Origin: an uncultured Sulfolobales archaeon
GTDB lineage: Archaea; Thermoproteota; Thermoprotei_A; Sulfolobales; Acidilobaceae
NCBI GenBank assembly: GCA_937921695.1
Contig: CAKZTZ010000024.1
Location: forward strand, 1-64,000
Direction: 5' to 3'
DNA length: 64,000 bases
Made by a program: the position numbers and the translations under genes. How positions within the stretch are numbered: the stretch's first letter is position 1; every line of letters starts with the position of its first letter. The notes beneath the pieces were generated by a model. It was not told the origin of the DNA, made no database searches, and saw only the letters and a program-made list of their open reading frames with translations. Of this stretch, positions 16,765-25,468 are shown in pieces.

Positions 16765-18027
16765 TTAGCCTACGCTGCCCTTGGCTAGTGCAGCGTTGAG
16801 GTTGCCTTTCTCGAGTTCACGGATTATGGAGAGGTATTCTTCTTCCGATGCTGGATCTTTAAACGCTATCTTGCCCGCTGCTATTAGCCCCTCAAGCTCT
16901 CTAGCTATAGCTTCAACATCGCTCTTTATATATTTACCTCTGACATCCTTAACTATCCTCACAACGTCTTCAGGAGTAAGGCCTTTAAGTTGCCCTGACT
17001 CGTATGCTATTTGGGCGAAATATTTCACCCCCTCGAGATCCCAGACGCCTACACCCTGCTCTGCATAGCCTAAAACTATTAGACCACCCTTCCATTCACC
17101 TTTAACCACCATTTCTACGGCTTTATAGGTGGCCACGTCAACTCTCTTAGAGCCGCTTAAAGGTATGTATTTGGGGTTGAACCATTCCTGGCTCGCGTCC
17201 TGACCTAACGCTAAAGCTTTACCTTCACCCCTCTCATTCCAGTCTATGACGGCGTTAAACATGCCAACATGGGTTAAGCCTGCCAGTCCGTATAACACTT
17301 TAACCCCCTGGCCTAGGAATGTCCTAGCAGCGCTATATCCGAGGGCTGGGTCGTCGAACTTACCCGTATATGTCCAGAAGAACTCTACCTTTTCGCCTGT
17401 TTTCATCTCGAAATATTTGACGCCGAAAAGGTAGCCTATGTGGAAACGCCAAAGCGGGGGTATGCTCATCCCAGCCACAGCGCCAACTTTAATAGGCCCC
17501 CTTTCCCCCAGCTCCCTCTGGATCTCCCTGGCCATGCCGGATGCGAGGATGCCAACTATGGCCGCCCCCTCCTGCTCTTTGAAAACGAACTCAGCAACAT
17601 TATTCCTCTTAACTCCCGTCGACGCATCTATTAAAGCGTATTTCTGTTGGGGGAACTTGTCTGCAGTCTTGTTGAGGGCGTCAACCCAGAGGAAGCCCAC
17701 GAGGATCAATAGATCATACTTCCCACTCTTACTAAGCTCTTCGAGCAAGGGGATCATGTGAGCCAACGATTTAGGCGTGTTATACTCGACTTCAACCCCA
17801 AAATCCCTCTTAGCGTTCTCAGCACCTAAAGCAGCCATATCGTTAAAGCTTAGATCGCCCCTGCCGCCAACGTCGAAAAGCACCGCCACCCTAACCTTTC
17901 CGGGAGCCGTAACAGTCTCTGGAGTAGGTTGAACCTGCCTGTAAACCATGAAAACTACGGTCCCTAAAACCACTAAAGCCACTATAACTAAGGCTATAAG
18001 AGATCTAGAAACAGCCGCCCGCCCCAT
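16765..18027 (-). CDS. BMP-family (PnrA/Med-like) substrate-binding protein
   Basis: About 420 residues. Residues ~8-30 form one hydrophobic helix (SLIALVIVALVVLGTVVF) that anchors the protein outside the membrane; then a short linker and a periplasmic-binding fold starting KVRVAVLFDVGGRGDLSFNDMAALGAE, the BMP/Med signature. BMP proteins bind purine nucleosides or similar ligands. The track start (18132) adds 35 odd residues; GGTGA just before ATG 18027 and a TATA-like box (AATTTTTAAGG) about 40 bases upstream argue for 18027. First gene of the importer operon. Confidence 0.88.
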   Translation of the reverse strand: MGRAAVSRSLIALVIVALVVLGTVVFMVYRQVQPTPETVTAPGKVRVAVLFDVGGRGDLSFNDMAALGAENAKRDFGVEVEYNTPKSLAHMIPLLEELSKSGKYDLLILVGFLWVDALNKTADKFPQQKYALIDASTGVKRNNVAEFVFKEQEGAAIVGILASGMAREIQRELGERGPIKVGAVAGMSIPPLWRFHIGYLFGVKYFEMKTGEKVEFFWTYTGKFDDPALGYSAARTFLGQGVKVLYGLAGLTHVGMFNAVIDWNERGEGKALALGQDASQEWFNPKYIPLSGSKRVDVATYKAVEMVVKGEWKGGLIVLGYAEQGVGVWDLEGVKYFAQIAYESGQLKGLTPEDVVRIVKDVRGKYIKSDVEAIARELEGLIAAGKIAFKDPASEEEYLSIIRELEKGNLNAALAKGSVG

Positions 18028-18236
18028 TTCACCATCACAAGTGAGCACAGTTACCACTCTCCTTAAAAATTTTACGTTAAACAACATGACCTCAGAGAAT
18101 TGATTCAAACAAGTCAAAGTATGGATTCTCAAAATCTCCCCTCAAATTTTAAGAGGCAAGGGGGGAGCTCTTCTTTAACCCTGTAAGGTTTCTCTGGGGG
18201 TCTAGCATTTTAGTAGCCTGTATTATAGAATTATCA

Positions 18237-18368
18237 ACTATAGTCCTCGGGCCCTCCAGAGTTTGCCTTTGCCACTCTCTCCAATGTTAACCCCTTAAGG
18301 GCCTCTACTTCCCTTAGAGGAACCTTGCTAGTATCCTTTAGGAGGTACTCGGCCTCGAGGGGTTGTCT
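18237..18368 (-). pseudogene. Protein-like gene fragment without a start
   Basis: Forty-four open codons on the minus strand between TGA 18369-18371 and TGA 18234-18236 read like a real C-terminus (PLEAEYLLKDTSKVPLREVE, then ALKGLTLERVAKANSGG). There is no plausible initiation codon in front and nothing extends it in the other frames. It lies between rdgB and the binding-protein gene. It looks like the tail of a lost gene. The ending faintly recalls TatD-like amidohydrolase C-termini, but I cannot assign it. Confidence 0.35.
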
Positions 18369-18399
18369 TCAGTTTCACTAGGAGTGGGGATTCTCTGGG

Positions 18400-18981
18400 T
18401 TAGAGGATGGTTTTCCAGGTTTCTCTCAGGTCTTTTACCATTAGTTTATAGGCTTTTGCCCTATGCGATATCTTGTTTTTCTCTTCCAGGCTCATTTCCG
18501 CGAATGTTCTGGTTTCCCCTTCTGGGGTGAATATGGGGTCGAAGCCGAAACCACTTGTTCCTCTGGGCTCTGTCGTTATAGTTCCACATACTTCTCCTAT
18601 ATAGACTTTCTCTAGTGGTGGTATTATTACTGCTAGGGCTGTTTTGAAGCAGGCTTTCCTCGTTGAAACCCCCTCCATTAGCTTTAGTATGCCTTTCACT
18701 CCTATTGTTTTATAAGCATAGTTGCTGTATGGGCCTGGGAAGCCGTTCAGGGCTTCTATGAATAAGCCTGAATCATCTACTGCTAGTGGTTTTTTAAGTA
18801 CCAGGTATGCTGTTCTCGCCGCGTGTAAAGCTATTTCCTCTAGTTTCTCCGACTGTATTTCTTTCTTCTCGACTAATGCGATTTCAGCATCTACCCCTAG
18901 GCTTTCAAGTATCTTTATTGCCTCTTCCCCCTTCTTAATGTTGTTTGTTACAACATAGAGTTTTATTTTAGGGGGCCCCAT
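18400..18981 (-). CDS. rdgB: Non-canonical purine NTP pyrophosphatase (RdgB/HAM1)
   Basis: 193 residues, full ITPase fold. Motifs: VVTNNIKKGEEA at the N-terminus (substrate phosphates), LAVDDSGLFIEALNGFPGPYS (~67-86; catalytic acid and metal), GFGFDPIF (~145) and KNKISHRAKA (~168) for the base pocket. It hydrolyses dITP, ITP and XTP to the monophosphate, cleaning the nucleotide pool. Its ATG overlaps the end of bud32 by 19 bases and it closes the long minus-strand operon. Confidence 0.95.
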   Translation of the reverse strand: MGPPKIKLYVVTNNIKKGEEAIKILESLGVDAEIALVEKKEIQSEKLEEIALHAARTAYLVLKKPLAVDDSGLFIEALNGFPGPYSNYAYKTIGVKGILKLMEGVSTRKACFKTALAVIIPPLEKVYIGEVCGTITTEPRGTSGFGFDPIFTPEGETRTFAEMSLEEKNKISHRAKAYKLMVKDLRETWKTIL

Positions 18982-19658
18982 ACTGTTTTCCTCCTCTCCT
19001 CGACATATCTACCTCTCATTCTTATGTCTTCAGCCCTCTGGATTACGGTTTTAGCGTCGGCCTCCATTACTTCCCTATATCCTTCTAGGAATTCTTTGAA
19101 CATCATGTTAGCTATTCCTGCGTGAGTGCTCTCTACAGCCCTCCTATACAAGTGTATGTCTACAGCTCTCTCTTCAACATCCTCTGTGAACTCTGCCAGC
19201 CCATAGTCTATGAGTTTAAGACCCCCCTCCTGTGCTGCTATATAGTTTGAAGTTGTAGGGTCCCCGTGAGCTATCCCGGCTTTGTGGAGTTTCGCGAGTA
19301 TTATGCCTGCTTCTCGCGAGAGTTTCAGGGAGCGCTCTAAGTCTTTAAAGGCCAGGTCTTTCAAAGTGGGGCCTTCAACATACTCCATTATTATTAGCCC
19401 GGCTGAGGGGAAAACAGCTAGGAGTCTCGGGGCTGGAATATTGTTCTTAAGGGCGTGGCCTATAACTTTAGCTTCTTTCCTAGTCCTCTGGGCTACTAGA
19501 GTTTGGGCGAGTTTAGGGTGCATGTACGGCTTTAGGACTCTAAGTTTGAAAACAGCAGGTATCCCCATGAAAACACCTAGCCTTATTTCAGACTCTGCCC
19601 CTCTCTTTACCAGAGTTAGGCTTTTAACCCATGAGACTATTTCCTCCTGGCTCGCCAA
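18963..19658 (-). CDS. bud32: KEOPS complex kinase/ATPase Bud32
   Basis: 231 residues, a minimal atypical protein kinase. Seen: the ATP-site lysine in PAVFKLRVLKPY, the catalytic loop GIAHGDPTTSNYI (HGD.TxxN) near residue 130, the DFG-like LIDYGLAEF, and EERAVDIHLYRRAVEST. With Kae1 it forms the core of KEOPS, which makes the t6A modification on ANN-decoding tRNAs. It starts with TTG 3 bases after the kae1 stop, so the two are co-expressed as in most archaea, here as separate genes rather than a fusion. Confidence 0.95.
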   Translation of the reverse strand: MASQEEIVSWVKSLTLVKRGAESEIRLGVFMGIPAVFKLRVLKPYMHPKLAQTLVAQRTRKEAKVIGHALKNNIPAPRLLAVFPSAGLIIMEYVEGPTLKDLAFKDLERSLKLSREAGIILAKLHKAGIAHGDPTTSNYIAAQEGGLKLIDYGLAEFTEDVEERAVDIHLYRRAVESTHAGIANMMFKEFLEGYREVMEADAKTVIQRAEDIRMRGRYVEERRKTVWGPLK

Positions 19659-19661
19659 CTT

Positions 19662-20684
19662 TTAACCCTCTAAAGGTGGGAACTCGAAATACCAGGGTAT
19701 GTCTACCTGGTCTATCCTCCACCTCTGCCTTATAAATGCTTTCGAAGGATCTACTCTTTGACCCCACAAGTATGCTGCTAGGCCCGTCAAAGCTATCATG
19801 ACCCCGTTGTCTCCACTATATTTACTGGGTATAGGTTTGAAGGTTGCCCCGTGCAGCCTAGCCATGGACTCTATTTTCTCGTTGAGGAGCTCGCTAGCCG
19901 CTACTCCCCCAGTTGATAAGACTTCTCTTTTCCCCGTGTGCGCGAGCCCCCTCTCTAGGACTTCTACTACTGAGGAGTAAGCTATCTCCCTTAAGGTGAA
20001 ACATATATCCTGGAGGCGGGAGCCCCTCTTCAAGAGCCTTAAAGCTGCAGTTAAGAGCCCTGAGAAAGAGGAGTCCTGTCCTTTAACTATGTAGGGCATA
20101 CCTTCTATGAACTCCCCGCCTTCAGAGCAAACGTCTACAGCATGCTTCCCCCCTACAACGTAGGGTGGGGCTATTCCAGCTTCCCTGGCGAAAGTGTCGA
20201 GCAAGTTTCCCAGGGGCATGTCTAGGGTTTCGCCGAAAACCCTATAGCGGCCTTCAGAGTAAGAGACTACAGTAGTATTACCTCCAGCAACATAGAGAAC
20301 TATAGGGTCCCTGAGCCCTGTGAGGAACCTAGCTATCTCCACGTGGGCGACAGCATGGTTAACTGGAACTAAAGGCTTACCATGATAGCTGGCTAGAGCC
20401 CTAGCTACTGAAGCTCCAACCCTAAGCTGGGGCCCCATCCCGGGGCCTAGGGCTACAGCTATAGCGTCAACATCCCTTATCCTAACTCCAGCCTGGTCTA
20501 GAGCTTCTTTCACAGTCTCCCCGGCTACGCTCGAGAAGAAAGGTGCAACCTCCCTCGGCAGTATACCGCCTTGCCTTGGGGAATAAGTCCTCCTAGAGTC
20601 TGATAGAATATAGGGAGCCTCCGAGGATACTACTGAAACCCCGAAAGTGTGAGCTGTAGACTCTATCCCCAGGATTAAAGTCAA
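19662..20684 (-). CDS. kae1: tRNA t6A threonylcarbamoyltransferase Kae1 (KEOPS)
   Basis: 340 residues, ASKHA fold. [13 protein letters not shown] opens the protein; the metal-binding [11 protein letters not shown] (HxxxH) is near residue 112; phosphate loops VAGGNTTVV and [11 protein letters not shown] follow; [10 protein letters not shown] is near the end. Kae1 transfers threonylcarbamoyl to A37 of tRNAs. The start is TTG overlapping the eS31 stop by four bases. Operon neighbours eS31 and bud32 are the usual archaeal arrangement. Confidence 0.97.
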   Translation of the reverse strand: MTLILGIESTAHTFGVSVVSSEAPYILSDSRRTYSPRQGGILPREVAPFFSSVAGETVKEALDQAGVRIRDVDAIAVALGPGMGPQLRVGASVARALASYHGKPLVPVNHAVAHVEIARFLTGLRDPIVLYVAGGNTTVVSYSEGRYRVFGETLDMPLGNLLDTFAREAGIAPPYVVGGKHAVDVCSEGGEFIEGMPYIVKGQDSSFSGLLTAALRLLKRGSRLQDICFTLREIAYSSVVEVLERGLAHTGKREVLSTGGVAASELLNEKIESMARLHGATFKPIPSKYSGDNGVMIALTGLAAYLWGQRVDPSKAFIRQRWRIDQVDIPWYFEFPPLEG

Positions 20685-20881
20685 CGCTTCCCAACTCGAG
20701 GCTTAGCAATGAACTCTGTGTAGCCGCACTTACCGCAATGCCACCTCTCCACAGGCTTCTTATGATAGCCCATTATACTCCCGCACCTCGGGCATTTCTT
20801 ATTCTTAAGCTTGACAGTGCCCTGTTTAAGGTCTACTATGTAGAGCTTATGCACGTACGTCTCAAGGTCTCCGCCAGCCAC
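20681..20881 (-). CDS. rps27ae: Small ribosomal subunit protein eS31 (S27ae)
   Basis: 66 residues with one zinc ribbon [11 protein letters not shown]...RWHCGKCGY and a basic tail, the stand-alone archaeal S27ae without a ubiquitin part. It binds the 30S head/beak. The GTG start has GGGGGTG seven bases upstream, between the eS24 stop and this gene. Confidence 0.95.
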   Translation of the reverse strand: MAGGDLETYVHKLYIVDLKQGTVKLKNKKCPRCGSIMGYHKKPVERWHCGKCGYTEFIAKPRVGKR

Positions 20882-20896
20882 TACTTAGCACCCCCA

Positions 20897-21187
20897 CTAT
20901 TCAGTTTTAAACTCGACCCCACCATTCCTCTCTATAACATAGTCAGGCTCGAAAGCTAAAGCCCTCTCAGCAACATCGTAAATGTGAACCTTAACCCTAG
21001 ACTCTCCAGAGCCATATCTTGTAAAAATAGACCTCACATAGAGCCTGCTAGCATCCACACCGTAAACCTTGGCAAGCCTAGCCCTAAGATCCTTCCTACT
21101 CGGCGTAGACTTGAGCGGATGACCAGCCTTCAACACGATCTCCCTCCTACCTATAAGCGGGTTATACCTATCGCTCTCAACCTCCAA
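20897..21187 (-). CDS. rps24e: Small ribosomal subunit protein eS24
   Basis: About 96 residues from TTG 21187 ([17 protein letters not shown]), the usual beginning of archaeal S24e, followed by the conserved [19 protein letters not shown] and [18 protein letters not shown]. The ORF track begins 34 codons earlier, but that segment has no similarity to S24e and contains AT-rich promoter-like DNA (CCTTTTAAAC at 21251-21260). GGTGAT lies six bases before the TTG. Sits between dephospho-CoA kinase and eS31. Confidence 0.92.
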   Translation of the reverse strand: MEVESDRYNPLIGRREIVLKAGHPLKSTPSRKDLRARLAKVYGVDASRLYVRSIFTRYGSGESRVKVHIYDVAERALAFEPDYVIERNGGVEFKTE

Positions 21188-21293
21188 AACCCAATCACCA
21201 ACCCTAACACTCTTACCCCGCTCCAGATCAAACCACCTAACTATGAAAATGTTTAAAAGGAGGGCATATAAGTTTAAACCTCCCTTCAACCCT

Positions 21294-21851
21294 TTAATTG
21301 AAAATGTGATGGGCCATCGATAAAGGCTTCAGGCCTAGCACTCTTCCCTGGGCTATTCTAGTGTTTAAAATGCTGTGAGCTATGAAGGCTGCTCCATAGC
21401 CTGGGATTCCATATATTGCAGTCCAGCCGGGCTTTAGGCAAGCTATTGCTGCGAGTGTTATCATGTCTTCTTCGCCTTCAACTTCTAAGGCTGCTTTCAC
21501 ATTCTCCTTCTCTATTAAGCTACACATGGTGTTTAGGGCTTCCAGTGATAGTGTTCCCCTCTCGTTATATAGTTTGATTCTTAGGAATTCCCCCGGTATT
21601 TTTAGGGCTTCTACAGCCTCAACCCTCCTACTGATATAGTCGAAGACTATTATGATGTTCTGAGGCTTCCCGCACGCTTCGTAGGCGGCTAGGCAGAGTT
21701 TTGAGACTATGTCTCCAACGCATATTACGCCTGTGGGCTGTATCTCCTCTAGGGTTTTCGTTAGAGGGCCTGGGAATACTGGACCCCAGGGTTGTGAGAA
21801 GTCCTCTCTAGATTCTTCCGGTAGGATTAAGCTTAACCTGGCTGCTTTCAA
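21294..21851 (-). CDS. GTP-dependent dephospho-CoA kinase (DUF359)
   Basis: 185 residues of the archaeal DUF359 family. The N-terminal [25 protein letters not shown] (~42-54) and [10 protein letters not shown] (~68) match GTP-dependent dephospho-CoA kinase, the last enzyme of archaeal coenzyme A synthesis; [19 protein letters not shown] and [11 protein letters not shown] complete the active site (GEEDL-like metal motif). It starts with TTG. Linkage to spt4, rpo7 and eS24 is a conserved crenarchaeal block. Confidence 0.9.
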   Translation of the reverse strand: MKAARLSLILPEESREDFSQPWGPVFPGPLTKTLEEIQPTGVICVGDIVSKLCLAAYEACGKPQNIIIVFDYISRRVEAVEALKIPGEFLRIKLYNERGTLSLEALNTMCSLIEKENVKAALEVEGEEDMITLAAIACLKPGWTAIYGIPGYGAAFIAHSILNTRIAQGRVLGLKPLSMAHHIFN

Positions 21852-21883
21852 TTTTATTGCGACCTCTTATTATATTGTAGGGG

Positions 21884-22129
21884 TTATTTTACTATAATTT
21901 TGCCCGCTACTCTTATAGCTTTAGCTATGGGCTTGTTTATCCCGAGTTTGGAGGCTAGTATGCTGTCTTCACTTAGAATTATTATCATACCCTCCCAGTT
22001 TTCAAGTAGGTTTGAGGAGCCGCAGTTGGAGCATATGCTCGCCTCTCTAGAGTTGAGGGCTCCACAGTCTCTGCAGGCTTTGAATGAAGGCTTTTTTGAA
22101 GGGGCTTTCCTAGCAGGCAACACTCTCAC
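21884..22129 (-). CDS. spt4: Transcription elongation factor Spt4 (RpoE'')
   Basis: 81 residues with one zinc ribbon, CRDCGALNSREASICSNCGS, followed by WEGMIIILSEDSILASKLG, the Spt4 core strand and helix that bind Spt5 NGN. Acts with Spt5 to keep RNA polymerase processive. The GTG start overlaps the rpo7 stop by four bases. Confidence 0.95.
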   Translation of the reverse strand: MRVLPARKAPSKKPSFKACRDCGALNSREASICSNCGSSNLLENWEGMIIILSEDSILASKLGINKPIAKAIRVAGKIIVK

Positions 22130-22671
22130 CCTTTCCTTATCTGCTCTTCTTTTCCTAGATAGGGCTGCCTCATGGTCATCCCGATCCTCATATATCCTCC
22201 TGTGGGCCTCGATATTTGGGTTATCCTCGCTCTGACCAGGTCTCCAGTCTCTATTATTCTACCTGTATCCATAGACTTGAAGCCTCTCCTGTCTGGGAGC
22301 ATTTCTAGGGTTTCATCTGTTATCTGACTCCTGTGCACGAACCCGTCTATAGGGCCTAGATCTACGAATATCCCTTGGTCCTTCACATCTTTAACTACGC
22401 CCCTCAAAACTTCATGGAGGACGGGCTCGAACGCTAAGACCCTATATTTAACTAGGTAGTACACGTTAGGGTCGCCAGCTATAGGGAGGACTACTCCGTC
22501 GCTCATAACACGGGCTTCCAGCACAGCTATAATGACCCCTAACTCCGGGTCTGTAGTGCCTTCTACAGCGGATCTCAGCATGCTCAGTATTGTGGCGTCC
22601 AGCTCTTGGTCCCCGTAGACCTTGTCTGGAGGCACTCCTATCCACTCTTCAACCTCATACTCTACGTACAA
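22126..22671 (-). CDS. rpo7: RNA polymerase subunit Rpo7 (RpoE')
   Basis: 181 residues: an N-terminal tip domain (~1-80) and an S1/OB domain beginning LRGVVKDVKDQGIFVDLGPIDGFVHRSQI. With Rpo4 it forms the stalk of RNA polymerase, which binds nascent RNA and helps open promoters. It starts with TTG. Forms a tight pair with spt4. Confidence 0.96.
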   Translation of the reverse strand: MYVEYEVEEWIGVPPDKVYGDQELDATILSMLRSAVEGTTDPELGVIIAVLEARVMSDGVVLPIAGDPNVYYLVKYRVLAFEPVLHEVLRGVVKDVKDQGIFVDLGPIDGFVHRSQITDETLEMLPDRRGFKSMDTGRIIETGDLVRARITQISRPTGGYMRIGMTMRQPYLGKEEQIRKG

Positions 22672-22768
22672 GTTGTAACCCTCCGCGTGACCTAGCTCAC
22701 GCTTTTAAGCTTGAAGCTAATAAATTTTAAACTATCAACTCGCATAAACAACCCTCCTTAACATAATG

Positions 22769-23164
22769 CTAGAGGGGGCTCCACTCAAGTTCTACGCCCC
22801 CCTTAGACTTCCTATAGTAGAGTGTTGGTATGCCGTGGGCTCTAAGCCTCTTCCTCAACTCTCTATCGCTAGTAGCTACTATAATTCTACAATCTCTAAG
22901 CTTCAAGGCGGCCTCAACTATAGCATCGTCCGGGTTTATGTTGAGAGTATCCACTGTGCCCGCTATGTTCCTCAGAGCCTCCAACGCTTTCAAGGCTACC
23001 CTACCCCTATAGCTTTGAGACCCGGCAATAGACTCTAGCTCCTTCAAAACCGCCACTGGAACAACCACGTCAAACTTCGAGTCTAGAACTTCACCTATAG
23101 ATTGGATTGATATGAGGCCCCTCACGATATACATGGCCATGTTAGAGTCGAGGATTAAAGTCAC
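22769..23164 (-). CDS. PIN-domain ribonuclease-like protein (Fcf1/Utp24-type)
   Basis: About 131 residues. Acidic metal ligands are in order: LILDSNMAMY (Asp near residue 5), LKELESIAG (Glu), DDAIVEAAL and ATSDRELRKRL (Asp pair). The gene is always near aIF2-gamma and rpo7 in Crenarchaea, where it is annotated as a PIN/Fcf1-like protein possibly acting in rRNA processing. The track start at 23197 runs into aIF2-gamma; a GTG at 23164 forms a GTGA overlap with the aIF2-gamma stop and is more likely. Confidence 0.85.
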   Translation of the reverse strand: MTLILDSNMAMYIVRGLISIQSIGEVLDSKFDVVVPVAVLKELESIAGSQSYRGRVALKALEALRNIAGTVDTLNINPDDAIVEAALKLRDCRIIVATSDRELRKRLRAHGIPTLYYRKSKGGVELEWSPL

Positions 23165-24399
23165 GCCTCCACGACAGCCCAGCCAGCCAGCCTCCATCTA
23201 CCCTGAACCCTCCTACTTATAGCTACCCTGGCGCCTTTCCACGCCACCACGGGCCTCGCCAGGTTAACCTCCATAGTATCTTTCTTAATATTAGTTATGA
23301 CCCCAAGGGTTAGGGAGGGGCCCACGGATAAAACCAACTGCTCCCCCTTCCTCGGAGGCTCAACTCTAACTTCTTCTTTCAAACCCATTATCTTCTCGAA
23401 CAACCCATAGCTTAAAGTTAAACTATCAAAGACTGGGGGCAACTGGTTAGGCTTACCTGCAACGTTGCCCACCATGTTATCAGCTTTAGTAAGGGATGGG
23501 TCTAGGCTTGTACCTACAGCTACTAGCCCCCCAGGCTTAGCCTCATCCACGGGCATGTCTCCGAACCTTAAGCTCTCAACCCTAGTTAGTATAGGCTCGT
23601 ATACGGGCTTGCCCCCAACTTTTCTAACCTCAATACCCGGCCTTATCTCCAGCTCGTCCCCAACCCTTAGAACCCCCTGGATTAGGGAGCCTCCCAGGAC
23701 GCCCCCCATGAGCCTCTCTGGAGGGGTGCCCGGCCTGTTCACGTCGAAGCTCCTGACTACATACATTAATGGGGGTTTTGAAAGCTCCCTCTCCGGGGTC
23801 TTTATCCTCTCCTCTATCTCCGCTATGACCGCATCTACATTGACGCGTTTGAGGGCGCTCACAGGGATTATGGGGGAGTCTTCAGCTATGGTCCCCCTTA
23901 TGAACTTTAATATTTCCTCGTAGTTTTTGAGAGCTCTCTCCCTGCTGACTACGTCAACCTTGTTCTGGACTATTACAATATCCCTAGCTCCTATAATCTC
24001 TAGGGCAGCTAGATGCTCCCTAGTTTGAGGTTGGGGGCAAGGCTCGTTAGCAGCTATGACTAGGAGAGCCCCATCCATTAGGGCGGCTCCTGAGAGCATT
24101 GTAGCCATAAGTATCTCGTGGCCTGGGGCGTCAACGAAGGATACTCTCCTCTTGAACTCCGGGGTTTCCCCCGGCTTGCACTCGCACACAGGCTCTGGAG
24201 TGTACATGTCTGGATAACCGCAACCGGGGCACACCCACACTTCCCCGTCTGCGTAGCCGAGTTTTATGGTCATGCCTCTCCTGATCTCCTCGCTATGCCT
24301 CATAGTCCACGTTCCTGTAAGGGCTTGGACTAGTGTGGTCTTCCCATGGTCTACATGGCCTACGACGCCTATGTTAACTTCTGGCTGCCTCTTCTCCAT
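23161..24399 (-). CDS. eif2g: Translation initiation factor aIF2 subunit gamma
   Basis: About 412 residues. G-protein motifs: G1 GHVDHGKTTL (~13), G3 DAPGHE (~92), G4 QNKVD (~147), G5 SALK. A zinc knuckle (CPGCGYPD...CECK) is inserted in the G domain as in all aIF2-gamma. Domains II and III are beta barrels. It carries Met-tRNAi to the small subunit. Track start is 24414; GAGGGT seven bases before ATG 24399 (MEKRQPEVN) favours that start. Downstream of eS6 in the same operon. Confidence 0.96.
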   Translation of the reverse strand: MEKRQPEVNIGVVGHVDHGKTTLVQALTGTWTMRHSEEIRRGMTIKLGYADGEVWVCPGCGYPDMYTPEPVCECKPGETPEFKRRVSFVDAPGHEILMATMLSGAALMDGALLVIAANEPCPQPQTREHLAALEIIGARDIVIVQNKVDVVSRERALKNYEEILKFIRGTIAEDSPIIPVSALKRVNVDAVIAEIEERIKTPERELSKPPLMYVVRSFDVNRPGTPPERLMGGVLGGSLIQGVLRVGDELEIRPGIEVRKVGGKPVYEPILTRVESLRFGDMPVDEAKPGGLVAVGTSLDPSLTKADNMVGNVAGKPNQLPPVFDSLTLSYGLFEKIMGLKEEVRVEPPRKGEQLVLSVGPSLTLGVITNIKKDTMEVNLARPVVAWKGARVAISRRVQGRWRLAGWAVVEA

Positions 24400-24403
24400 C
24401 AAC

Positions 24404-25102
24404 TCAACCCTCATAGGCTATAACTAGGTTAAGCTGGGCTAGGCCCGTCTTCCTCCTCTCAGCTCTAGGGTCTGGTATCATTCTCCCCCTAACGCTCTTC
24501 CTCCTCCTCTCCCCCTCTTCTCTAGGCCTATAACCTGGAGGCCCGGAGAGTAGGATATCCCACCTTCCGGTGCCTGGGACCCCTGAATGCATGGGGATCC
24601 CCGTGGCGTCAGAGCCCCCCACGATCTTAAGCCTTAAACCTTTAAGCCCTAGGAGGCTCCCATCCACGTAATCACCGATCTCAAGGCCTGCTAGTTTAAT
24701 AGCTACGCTCTCATCTACAGCGACCTGCCAAGATTTAGCCCTAAAAGCTTCCCCCTCAGCCTCAAACCCTCCTACAGCTTCAGCTAGTAAGCCTCCATTA
24801 ACCCTGACCTCGCCCTCGGGGACGCTATTGTCTACTTGAACCCTGAAAGGTATCTTAACCTTTTTACCTTCAATGTTGAACCTTAAAGTCATAACTCCCA
24901 CACTGCTCAAACCTAAATCCTCATAAAGCTTACTGTTAACCTTAGCTATAGGCAGCTCCACCCTCTCCTGCTCTTTACTCTTCCTCATAGCCTCCGAATA
25001 CGGTATATCATCAACTCCCACAACCTTAACCCTAACCACTTTACCCCCAGCTTTAGGGTCGGACACTACAACCCTAAGAGGCGGCCTCTCTCTAGCAGAC
25101 AC
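24404..25102 (-). CDS. rps6e: Small ribosomal subunit protein eS6
   Basis: 232 residues. The S6e core appears from about residue 100 (GGFEAEGEAFRAKSWQVAV...KLAGLEIGDYVDGSLLG, then GGSDATGIPMHSGVPGTGR), with a basic C-terminus RGRMIPDPRAERRKTG; the first ~95 residues form an extra N-terminal region (PLRVVVSDPKAGGKVVRVK...) with the S6e-type opening. The N-terminal part reads like a second S6e-like repeat, so it is longer than the usual 125-220 residues. GTG start with GGGAGGAG upstream. First gene of the long operon. Confidence 0.9.
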   Translation of the reverse strand: MSARERPPLRVVVSDPKAGGKVVRVKVVGVDDIPYSEAMRKSKEQERVELPIAKVNSKLYEDLGLSSVGVMTLRFNIEGKKVKIPFRVQVDNSVPEGEVRVNGGLLAEAVGGFEAEGEAFRAKSWQVAVDESVAIKLAGLEIGDYVDGSLLGLKGLRLKIVGGSDATGIPMHSGVPGTGRWDILLSGPPGYRPREEGERRRKSVRGRMIPDPRAERRKTGLAQLNLVIAYEG

Positions 25103-25468
25103 CTTCTCCTCCCTCTAAGCTTTAGAGGCTTAGCTTAAACCCTTAATAATATTAACGGAGCTCAGACCTCATAACAGCTTTTGCCCCGTAATGCTAACCG
25201 CCAGGCCCCCAGGGCTCTCTAGGCTCCCCTCGGGCTTGCCAAGGGTTTACCATAACCACTTGGAAGTCGTTTATTACCGCCCTGTAGAATCAAACTTTTT
25301 ATCATAGTAACTGTTAAACTGCAGCCTAGCATTAAACAAAAGCATTAATTAATATCCGGGGATAAACGAATCCCGCGCGCCCCCTAAAATTGCTTTCATT
25401 TCAATACTAGTTTGTCTCCAGTTTTTGCTTAAAAAGTATGGTGGATATAGAGGATACTGGGGTTTGGC
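25103..25468. promoter_or_regulatory. Divergent promoter region between eS6 and aIF5B
   Basis: This 366-base gap separates two large divergent information-processing units. A TATA-like TTAAAAAGT (about 25430-25438) precedes infB. On the minus strand a 28-codon stretch (about 25194-25277) reads VINDFQVVMVNPWQARGEPR and more before TAG; it has no clear start and may be the remnant of a lost gene. No RNA gene is recognised. Confidence 0.45.
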
